From the NCBI GenBank assembly GCA_963669975.1, contig CAVLJG010000006.1, forward strand, positions 24,341,441 to 24,405,440: DNA of 64,000 nucleotides, given 5' to 3'. The notes under the pieces were generated by a model. It saw only the letters and a list, made by a program, of their open reading frames with translations. It had not been told where the DNA came from and did not search any database. The translations under genes and the position numbers were made by a program. This DNA comes from Acanthoscelides obtectus (lineage: Eukaryota > Arthropoda > Insecta > Coleoptera > Chrysomelidae). Position 1 is the stretch's first letter. Each line of letters begins with the position of its first letter. Below, one piece after another: positions 13,301 through 21,694 of this stretch.

Positions 13301-14329
13301 TGGTGTTTTGTGACTTTCTCTGATGTGATATTTCTGTGATTGGCGAGTGCACTTGGGATTGTTATGTGAGTCAACTTGCCAATTAGTAACAACTATGTAT
13401 ATGAATTTCATTTAAATTCATGTAATACATCCGCCTAAGCAACCTAGTCTTTTAAGTTAAGAGTAGCTTTTTATATCATCATTTTGTGTTCTTCAACTGT
13501 TTTCTAAAAAATTTACTACTACGTTTTCTTTCCCAAAAAATTGTTGATCTGGTGGTTAATTTATCATTCCATAATTGGTTATATTCCAGTTGATTCTATA
13601 TTCAAAATAGTGAATTCTGGGATGTCCAAACTAATAAAATATAAATACCAAAAAGTAAAAATAAATCTTGCAGATTTATACTATGAATTCCCTTGTATTG
13701 TATTATATTCCATATTCCCTTGAGCGCTATCAGTTCTCGGATGGATTAACAAGTGATGCACATACCATAATTTAGCTTTTTTTACCTGTGACGACAAGAC
13801 GCTAGGCTCATATTTAAGATTATTTTAAAAGCCAACTTTATCAAGCATGGCTTGAGATACTTTAAATGACGCATATGCGCAAATACGTCTGAAAACTATG
13901 TAAACAACAAAAAATATCTTGCATACTTATCTATTAGCAATAATCATAAAAAAGATGACTCCTTATCGTGGTAGTTGGTGCCGCAAAAACAAAGTTCGAC
14001 ATGTTACTTAGGTCTTATTATGGTTAAATAAAGTTCTTGAGTTGTATACGAATATCGTAACTCGTAATTCTGGGATACATTGTGATTTTTAGAACGTTAG
14101 TATTTAGAAGAGTATAATAACTAATAGTAGTAATGATAAAATAATAGTGAAAATAAATTTATTGGCTTTCATAAACAAAGAAATTACGATATAATATAGG
14201 TAATACAATACCAGTAGCGAAGCCTAGCTATTTAACCACTGCAGAAAGCGCCCAAATAAGTACACAATTAAGCTAAAATCAAATCAATGAAGTAGACAAA
14301 CAAACAATATATGGTAAAAGAAGTTTCCC
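10391..14329. other. Intergenic sequence with one GC-rich patch
   Basis: No recognised gene. A GC-rich patch at about 13040-13200 (opposite overlapping frames 12970-13323 plus and 12999-13352 minus) may be the body of an old repeat. It contains GGGGATTTGAATT, which loosely resembles a pol III B box, but no A box sits at the right distance. A short C-run lies at about 12823-12832. Confidence 0.35.
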
Positions 14330-15405
14330 AAAAGGAGTTGAGCAACGCAGAAATTCGCAAAGAAACAAACATGCAGTTATGACATTAACTTCTAATTACC
14401 TTACAGAATTAACAACTGGAGCAGAAAATGTTATGTTAAAAAGAGACCTAACCACCTTTGATATCTACCTATAACTATGTATAAAAAATAATATAGAAAT
14501 AACAAAAAAATGAATTTAAATAGTACTTCATATCAAACAAATAACGTTTGAATTAGAGTTTGTTCATGTTTAGAAGCTTGAATTCTCGTACATCCTGATC
14601 GCATTTTATATGAACGATCTTTGGAACATGGCGGTCTTGTCTTGAGGAGCTGTGTAGTTGTATGTTGATTTAACACTCTGATCATAGGCATCTAGACGAT
14701 TTGAATTGCTGGCCAATTAAGCGTAAAGTTACACAGATGAAGGAGTCTCTTATTATTCATGTTAAGCCAGTCGCACCCATTTTTCTCACTCATTCTTGGA
14801 TCATACTTCCTGATTCCATATACCAGCCTACAGCAGCGATTTTGAGTCCGTTGTATTTTTGTTATGCCAGCACTGATCGAATACGTCACATAAATAAAGC
14901 TACAATAGTTGAAATGGCTAATCAGTAAGGTCTCACACAATGTTTTCCTTAGTTTTTTACTTAGGAAATGTCGACTGCTATTAATGATTTTCAGAGAACT
15001 GAAATTCTTTATTTACTAGAGTTTGAGTGCGGTTAGAGAAACGTAGGCTTGGATTAATAATTAAACCTAAGTTATGAGCGGAATCACAGATACTGAGCAC
15101 TTCATTTCATATTTTCAACGAAAAAGTATATTTCAAGACATTCATGTTATTGTTATTGCCAAAATAAATAACTCTTTATCTTCTTAGAATTGAGCTTCAA
15201 GTTCTGCTGTTCGGATGATATATTGATCGATTGAAGCTCTTCATTGAGAATTCGTTCTACAAAAAAGCTTAAGTAAACTTGCAATTTTTTCATTTTGTGT
15301 TATACTTAAAATATCTGCCGTGTATATTATATTATGTTTAACAAGGGCCCAAGCACCGACCCTTGCAGCACCCCTGAAAGAGTATCTATGCTTTCCAGGT
15401 AATAT
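14330..15405 (-). mobile_element. LINE (jockey-like non-LTR retrotransposon) remnant
   Basis: Minus-strand remnant of a non-LTR retrotransposon ORF2. Near 15300-15385 the reverse-transcriptase motif GVLQGSVLGPLL followed by IYTADI is readable across a frame change. Near 15180-15250 sequence matches the region after the active site (KLNSKKIKSYLFW-like). From 14940 to 14692 a continuous frame reads ISHFNYC ... KIQRTQNRCCRLVYGIRKYD ... WLNMNNKRLLHL, a hallmark of the post-RT C-terminal region in insect jockey-like LINEs. The YADD block itself is missing, so there is an internal deletion. Multiple frameshifts show an old dead copy. Confidence 0.7.
14692..14940 (-). pseudogene. LINE ORF2 C-terminal fragment
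   Basis: 82-codon open frame carrying the conserved LINE stretch downstream of the reverse transcriptase thumb (FNYC, IQRTQNRCCRLVYGIRKYD, WLNMNNKRLLHL). In intact elements this part follows the RT domain and precedes the C-terminal tail; here it is cut off from both. It belongs to the remnant described at 14330-15405. Confidence 0.7.
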
Positions 15406-16009
15406 GGATTTTTTGATAATGTTCATTACGATAGCAACCATTAAGAACACTGCACTAATCAAGAAACACATTTCTGAATTCAAATTAAATACAATCGAAT
15501 CCTATGGAGCGGTCCAGTTTTATTTATATAATTCACATGAGATTTATGCTCAAAAACGAATTTATGAATGCAATAAATACATTTGTCACGAATTTGTTGA
15601 CGTTATTGAGGAAAAAATGGTATAAATCAGGGAGATTTATTCTCGTTGTGTCCAATAAATACGCAATGATCGTTTTTGCATTTGCTGGCGTGCGATACGC
15701 CAGAAGTCTCGGGATAAATTGGTTGAAATTTCGATTTCAGGGATACTGATGACTTTCGGTGTTAATTAGATGGAAATGGTGGGATGAAAAATAGGGAATC
15801 ACCCTATACTCAACAACATTGCCATCTGGTTTCATAATAATGGTCTGTGGGTAAATCCAAAAAACTCGGCAATTATTACGTTCTGGTCAAAGCATAGTAA
15901 CTTTAGTCATGTCGCAGTGAAACTATACGTGAGTGAGAAGGAACTTGTCATGAGAAATGCGTTCACAATCTTGGAGTTTACTTCCACTAGCACCCTACAT
16001 TTAATGAAC

Positions 16010-16510
16010 ATATAACTAAGACTGTTCAAGCTCTATTCGCAAAATTGAAAACTTTTTTAGAAATGTGTTGTCAAACGATACCAAAATTAAACTCTTAAAC
16101 TGAGCAAGGTTGAATATGCTGACTCTGTGTAATGTCCTTGTTTGTCTCAAACGGAAGCCCAACGAATACAAAAGGTGTAAAACTGTTGCATAAGGTATAT
16201 TCACGGCTTAAGCAGATATGAAAGAACATGTTATATTAAACGTATTTGTTACGATCAGACAAAGATGGACTTACTTCCTGATCTGTTTGGTTCATTCGGT
16301 GTTACTAAGTAAACATCCAGTTTATGTGTTTTGCTTGTGACCCTTATGTTTTGACTATGTATGTATTAACCCTTTCTTTTTTTATAATACTGTGATAAAA
16401 TATGTTACTTTTTTTAACATTGTATACATGCAACTCTGGTTGCCACGAAAGAAGAGCATTTGCTGGTTGTTCGCCATGTGAAAATAAAGGTTTTTTTATT
16501 ATTATCTATT
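16010..16510 (+). mobile_element. LINE 3' end, 5'-truncated
   Basis: On the plus strand about 16100-16260 reads as AQRIQKVQNCCIRYI then HGLSRYERT, the same post-RT motif as the 14.3-kb remnant but in a different, diverged LINE. A 3' untranslated region follows and ends in GTGAAAATAAAGG followed by TTTATTATTATC-type repeats at 16480-16515, typical of a LINE tail. A 5' truncation at about 16010 is the normal outcome of target-primed reverse transcription. Confidence 0.6.
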
Positions 16511-16515
16511 ATTAT

Positions 16516-18690
16516 TAAAAGTTAAGTAGAGACACGAGTGGCGTCAAACATATTAATTTGGTTCTTGCCACACCGAGCAGCACATAAATAAACATTTTGA
16601 AAATTAAAAAATCGTTTTTATGTCTTTAGATGATGTTGATGCCGGAAATATCCTGTTTTGTTGAGAATGAATTTTACGACCAAAAAAGTTGCAGTTACTA
16701 TTGTCATTGCTTGGCCAAACAAAAAACCTGCACTAGTAATATCAGAAATCCGGCAGACATCGGAAAAAGAATAAAAATATTCGAAACTATCAGAAAATGG
16801 TCTTGTTCAGAAACAAAAGATTGTTAGCTTTTTCCTCAATTTGCCTCCTATAAACTTTTATGAAAACAATCTAAGACATAAATGCACTGGCAAAGGCATC
16901 AACTGCATCTTGAAACCATTTTCGTTTTTTTTTTTCTCAAATCCTATGTATAAACAGACAAATCAGTTTCCCTACACGGCGCGCGGCGCCTGAGCTGGAT
17001 ATTAACCCACGTTGTGTCCCTTCACCTAACCTTTGCTTATAGATTTGAGGTTTTAGCATATAAATCTTTGTAGTGATATGTGCATTGCCACATCATTAAA
17101 ATAGAAAATAGTGCTTGTTGAGTTTACGTACGCCCAGTTCATAAAGACCGTAGGAATGCTTGATTGATGATATTATGAAATAAATTGCGATTCATTTATT
17201 ATTATGATTTTGCAATATAAGATATTACACATTTTTGCAGTCAAAATCAGAAACTCTTCGGAAAAACTCTGAGCTCTGAAACTCTCTAAGAGCCATTTCT
17301 TTACTTAGGTACCTAAATGCTTATCTCTGCCATTAAACCGAGACTTCCTCTATCCTGATGCATTAGGGAGATTCAAACTTGAAACACCCGATGTATATTT
17401 AAAACCTCTCAAAAAGATTCATAGATTCATTTTTTAATGCCCTTTCAAAAATCTATTATAGCTGTTTGAAACTTCGGAAACTGCGCTTCCGATCCTTATA
17501 AAATTTTCATCCGTTTTCCCATAAATCAGGCAAACTTTTAAATTTCGTTAAAGAACTTTCTAATTGTCTGGACACATATTTCGGGCTGCCTAAATCATTA
17601 TAATCTGTTTATCTTCCTTTTATCTAAAGTTCGTGGAGCCCGTATCGCGCTTCCCTCAGGACGTCTCGGGATGCCCTTCCTGCTTTCGGGAGGCCATTCG
17701 GGACCCGCCGGCTCACTCTGAGTTTTCGGTTTCCTAACTGCAAGATTTAACGCCGCTGGTGATAATATATCTTCAGAATGGATGGTTGTTTATATACAGA
17801 TGAGGTTATAGTGCAGTTAATCTGATAACTCACCAACATACGAGTATATAATCCGTTTCATCAAGGAAAGCTACAGTGGCGTCACTAAATGATCATTATT
17901 ACCAACGTTAAAAATTATTTTTGTCACTTTATCAGCAGGTTACCGTAGCTATGATAATGGTGTGTTTATGCGTTTTTGGTAATTTGTTCGTATAGCGAGT
18001 TTTCATTGCGAGAACGAAGACTAGAGATAATGGATTAAACTGTCTAAGGGAAACACTTATTCGTATGAAGCCTTTACTGACGGTAAGGAGGGAGTGGAAA
18101 TGTAGTGCTTGTAGCTTCTGCGCATTTTCACAGATTGACGTGAAAAGTGACCTTCCGCGTGCTTTTTTCGATCGAACTTTTGTTCTGGTCAACTAATATA
18201 CCTTAATGGCTTTATGGTTTCATCAACGCCTATCGATTTTTTTAGTTTTTTCCCATTTAACTAACCCCATTTTTTTTGTTAATGGGGACAGAGGGAGCAG
18301 TTACTCCTAACTCGGCTACAGTCAAATTGTCTCTTTTTCTAAATTCTCAATTATACATATATTGTGAGAATAATATGTGTATCTGTCAATTCCTCAACAC
18401 TCCTTTCAAGCTTATAGCGCAATCATCACTTTTTTCCCTGTAATATCCTTACATATCGACCAAAAACACTTTGTCTTATGATCTGGACTATCAGTTCATT
18501 TCTCATAACCGCGAGCTCGTGCTCAATTGCTGATCCGCTACAAACTCTTGACGGTTTTTTGACGACACTGAAAATGATGAAAAGTAGTCTATTTTAATAA
18601 AAAATTTAAAAATAGTGTGTCTGTGGGAATTTTTTTATAAATACCCTGTCTCCCTCTTTATCCTTATACCTTCAATATAATGTTGGTTCA
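16516..18690. other. Intergenic sequence with short GC-rich patch
   Basis: No recognised gene. A GC-rich patch lies at about 17635-17720 and another short one at 16975-17000. The latter shares a motif (GGCGCCGCGCG with a GTGTAGG flank) with 38728-38755 in the opposite orientation. Nothing else is supported. Confidence 0.35.
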
Positions 18691-18809
18691 AAAACATCAT
18701 ACCGACGGGAACCTGACGTTTTTGAGATGGCTAGTACTCTACCGGTAAGAGGAGTAGGGAGCCGAATTACAAGCCATTAATCTGGCCATTCGATGCCGTT
18801 TCAGTAGCT

Positions 18810-18957
18810 ATGGAACGGAGGACAGTTGAGCATCGCATGTTTGCGTATGACGCATTTGTGCAGAATGGCGGGTCTGTTATTACCGTGCAGCAACTTTTTC
18901 GTGTGCGTTTCAATCGTGGGCGTTGTGGAACCGTTCCAAGCCGCAGCACGATTCTCA
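18810..18957 (+). pseudogene. Transposase N-terminus (DUF4817-like HTH)
   Basis: The frame starts with ATG at 18810 and encodes MERRTVEHRMFAYDAFVQNG, then VQQLFRVRFNRGR and VPSRSTILR. This is the N-terminal helix-turn-helix of an insect IS630/mariner-class transposase (the domain often labelled DUF4817) that binds the terminal repeat. Coding sequence is cut at 18957 where the LTR begins; the open frame to 18998 runs into the LTR. The catalytic domain continues only after the right LTR, with a central block absent, so no enzyme can be made. Confidence 0.8.
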
Positions 18958-19140
18958 GGCACTGCTATGATGATGATCTAATATGTAGAGTTGCTTAGGT
19001 TTGCACTTTTCGATTCCTTTGTTCTAGCGTAGGTTATAAGTAAGAGATGCATGTAAACCAAGGTGACCAGTACTCATTCGTCTTCTGTTAAATAAAGTCG
19101 CTTTTTTAAAAAGTCGTTCGTTGTTTGCACATTCTTAATT
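18958..19140 (+). repeat. Errantivirus 5' LTR (slightly truncated)
   Basis: 183 bp identical to 26066-26248. It contains the polyadenylation signal AATAAA (about 19091-19096) followed by a T-rich stretch, so the R/U5 boundary probably lies in the last 40 bp. It ends ...TTCTTAATT. Compared with the 3' LTR it lacks the first bases (AATTAC), and the flanking ATTCTCAGG belongs to the host transposase. A very short LTR for an errantivirus. Confidence 0.9.
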
Positions 19141-19157
19141 GGCGCTGCGAACAGGAT
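19140..19157 (+). other. Primer-binding site
   Basis: TGGCGCTGCGAACAGGAT directly at the LTR end matches the form of a PBS, being complementary to a tRNA 3' end finishing in GCGCCA. Its predicted acceptor and T-stem are self-consistent for a tRNA. The tRNA identity is not certain; errantiviruses commonly use tRNA-Ser or tRNA-Lys and this looks closer to a Ser type. Confidence 0.7.
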
Positions 19158-19483
19158 ATCGGCGTACCGAATCAATAATCGGCGGTATTGATTCACGAGT
19201 ATCGCTCAATCGAGACCGAAAAAGTGCAAAAAATCGTCCGGTGTGTTCGGGTACAATTTCAATCGTTTTGACGTCGATCACAAAGAACTTCGAAGGCTAC
19301 AACGCGCAGGCACATCACCATCGAAGTACCGGGCCAAAATACTTGCTAAGTATTTTGGGAGCAGGCAACGACACTTGAGAAAACGACAGGAACTGACAGG
19401 AGCGGGGTGCTGGATCCACGGCAGGCAAGCTGTCAACCAGGAGGAGCTGTATTGGCCCAAGGAGGTATCTCAGATCTCTCCAA

Positions 19484-19509
19484 ATGAAGCTGCTAGTGCC
19501 CAGTGTAGC
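19484..19509 (+). CDS. env: Leader exon of env (start codon and start of signal peptide)
   Basis: A 26-nt open segment from ATG 19484 to a splice donor whose intron begins GTAAGA at 19510. Unspliced, the frame stops at once (TAA 19511-19513), giving only a 9-codon upstream ORF. Spliced to the acceptor at 24516 it enters the env frame in phase (26 nt plus 1534 nt is a multiple of three) and the joined N-terminus is hydrophobic, as a signal peptide should be. Spliced env mRNAs with a start codon in the leader are known for gypsy-like errantiviruses. The exon is inferred from sequence; no transcript was seen. Confidence 0.6.
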
Positions 19510-19661
19510 GTAAGAAACAACATTTACAATTTTTGCTGTACTCAGTGATATTTCCATTTATTTCTCGAAACTTTTTCGCCCTCTATTGCTTTACATTTAT
19601 ATATATTCGTAAAAGTTATCTATAAGTAAACTTATTTAGTGACTTTAATTGCATATATTTA

Positions 19662-20930
19662 ATGTCCGATTCTGAATTTGAATCTGTAGTCGAAAATACA
19701 CCTGTTAGACAAGTTATTTTGACACCCTCACGTCTTAATTTTAATCAGTTAACCATGTCTCTTCAAGATTTACAAATTAAATTCAATGTAGCTAAATATA
19801 TGGTACCAGAATATCATGGAGGTCACAGAGATCTAATTTATTTTTTGGATAATTCAGAAAAGTTTATTGCAGAATTTGTTAATACACCTTTTGTTTCGTA
19901 TGCTTTCCAATACGTTATTTCTCAGCTGAAAAGCGAAGTAAGAGATTTAGTGCATCTAACTAGTCCGAGAACCTGGCCAGATTTAAAATCATTATTATTA
20001 TCCAAATATAAAGATCCTAGAAATGAAGAAACTCTTCTCACCGCCTTATATACGTCAGTTCAGAAACCTAACCAAAAATATGAAGATTTTTATCAAGAAA
20101 TTAAATTTAAGGTACAGAGCCTGAAAGAATTTGCAAATTTAGAATACCATGATAATCCCGATCATATCGCTTTTAAATTGAGAGACTATGATAGACAGTC
20201 TTTGAGCTCCTTTATCTCTGGTTTGAATGAACCATATAGGTCTTATGTAAGACAGCAAAATCCTACTACAATTGATTCTTGTGTTCAATATTGTCGTGAT
20301 TATGATAATTTGCAAATGCAAGTTGATTACAAAAATTTCTTAAGAACGAGCCTATATAAACGACAACAGCCTCAGTCTCAGAATAAAGTACAAGCTTCAA
20401 ATCAAAATTTCCAAAGGTCTAATTTTAATTTTTCTCAAAAGCCCAATCAGTTTAGAGCCCAAAATAGTCAAACTTGGCTAGAGCCACAACAAACCTTCCC
20501 TACAGGTCCCACGCAACTACCACCACCTAAACAAAATTTTAAACCTCATTACCCTACAAACATTCAAGCTTTCAGACCACCACAGAATGTTTTTTCCAAA
20601 AAACCCATTCCAGGTCAACAAAAAAGTAATCCTATACCTATGTCTGTATCTACAGCACGCACACCGAAACCCCAGCAAAACCCATATCGTCAACAAATGC
20701 CCACTAGAGTTAATGCCTTTCAAGTAGGTCCCAAACCAAACCATTATTATGTCGAAGAAATTACTCATCTTGAAAATGAGGAAGAACAAACTTTTGCAGG
20801 AACGCCACAATATGAATCTGAGGAATATACCCAAGATTTCGATTCAGACTATATCCCCGATGAATCTTATTTTGAAAACAATGACGAAGAAAATTTTCCT
20901 TCGACGAGCCAGTCTCAAAATTTGACTTAG
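19662..20930 (+). CDS. gag: Errantivirus Gag polyprotein
   Basis: 422 codons, uninterrupted. Residues about 1-210 are helical and probably contain the matrix/capsid part (EYHGGHRDLIYFLDNSEKF, then a region rich in L/F/Y with FISGLNEPYRSYV). Residues about 215-360 are very rich in Gln, Asn, Pro and Phe, and 365-420 are acidic. There is no CCHC zinc knuckle, which is normal for errantivirus Gags. It should package the RNA and build the particle in the cytoplasm. The start at 19662 is the first ATG in the frame that follows the leader; the stop at 20928-20930 lies four bases after the slip site used to enter pol. No damage is visible. Confidence 0.85.
   Translation: MSDSEFESVVENTPVRQVILTPSRLNFNQLTMSLQDLQIKFNVAKYMVPEYHGGHRDLIYFLDNSEKFIAEFVNTPFVSYAFQYVISQLKSEVRDLVHLTSPRTWPDLKSLLLSKYKDPRNEETLLTALYTSVQKPNQKYEDFYQEIKFKVQSLKEFANLEYHDNPDHIAFKLRDYDRQSLSSFISGLNEPYRSYVRQQNPTTIDSCVQYCRDYDNLQMQVDYKNFLRTSLYKRQQPQSQNKVQASNQNFQRSNFNFSQKPNQFRAQNSQTWLEPQQTFPTGPTQLPPPKQNFKPHYPTNIQAFRPPQNVFSKKPIPGQQKSNPIPMSVSTARTPKPQQNPYRQQMPTRVNAFQVGPKPNHYYVEEITHLENEEEQTFAGTPQYESEEYTQDFDSDYIPDESYFENNDEENFPSTSQSQNLT
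20918..20924 (+). other. -1 ribosomal frameshift site (gag to pol)
   Basis: The heptamer AAATTTG is in the X-XXY-YYZ register of the gag frame, two codons before the gag stop. The -1 frame is open from here through the protease. No strong hairpin was identified downstream by eye. Confidence 0.65.
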
Positions 20931-21694
20931 ATATAAATAATTATCAAAAAACCCACCTTCCGTATATTTTTTGTTCTCAGTTTAATCTTATCATCTTAAT
21001 CGATACTGGTGCATCATCCTCCCTGATCAATCCAGAAATTGCTTTTAAATATTTTCCAGATCGTATTTATGATCATCCTTTTGAAATTAATTCATGTACG
21101 TCCAATTTTAGAGGTCAATATGCCTGTAAAATTCCCATATTTTCTGAATGGAAGAATAAAACTGAAATTGAATTTTTAATTCTTCCTTGGCATTCACGTT
21201 ATGACTGCTTATTAGGATTCTATGATTTACAAAAGCTTAATTGCTCTATTGATTTGACTAAACATCAGATTATTACTGATAAATGTAAAATTACTTATAA
21301 CACTTCTTTTAAGCCAATTCGAGAAAACAATCCAGTTCAGTATAGTTACCCGAAAAAATCATTAATTATCCGAAATTTGGATAATGGTTCTGTTGTTATT
21401 CCACCTTTGAAATTCAAAAATTCTGACGAATATTTTCCTGAATGTATTTGTAACGTAGAAAATAATGCTATTCAATATCCAATTGATATAAATCTTCTTG
21501 ATATTTCCAACCCATTTTTATCTGAACCTCTTGATGATTTTCTAATTGAAAAAGAATCTCCATTTTCCACTGAAAAATCCAATATACGTGTTGAAAATTT
21601 AATTCGTACGTCTCATATAGTGAAGAAAAAGAAAAGATTATTAAGCTCTGCAAGCAATTCAAACAGGTATTTTTCAAGCCTAACGAACCATTAA
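20918..21694 (+). CDS. pol: Errantivirus Pol, protease part (5' segment of broken pol)
   Basis: This frame is entered by -1 slippage from gag and has no useful ATG of its own near the start. The aspartic protease signature IDTGASSS lies at about 20999-21022, and a second conserved block with WHSRYDCLLGFYDL at about 21190-21232 matches the flap-to-second-half part of retropepsins. After the protease a linker leads toward RT. The frame closes at 21694, because one nucleotide appears to be missing near 21617-21619; the RT frame is open on the other side. In related elements protease and RT are one polypeptide, so this copy makes a truncated Pol unless the base is a sequencing error. Confidence 0.75.
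   Translation, partial: KFDLDINNYQKTHLPYIFCSQFNLIILIDTGASSSLINPEIAFKYFPDRIYDHPFEINSCTSNFRGQYACKIPIFSEWKNKTEIEFLILPWHSRYDCLLGFYDLQKLNCSIDLTKHQIITDKCKITYNTSFKPIRENNPVQYSYPKKSLIIRNLDNGSVVIPPLKFKNSDEYFPECICNVENNAIQYPIDINLLDISNPFLSEPLDDFLIEKESPFSTEKSNIRVENLIRTSHIVKKKKRLLSSASNSNRYFSSLTNH

Noticed and set aside
12970..13352. Two overlapping 117-codon ORFs on opposite strands
   Set aside because: Both are explained by a GC-rich patch with few stop codons; neither has a domain, and the sequence looks repeat-derived.
20139..20834. Minus-strand ORFs inside gag
   Set aside because: Shadows of the gag coding strand.
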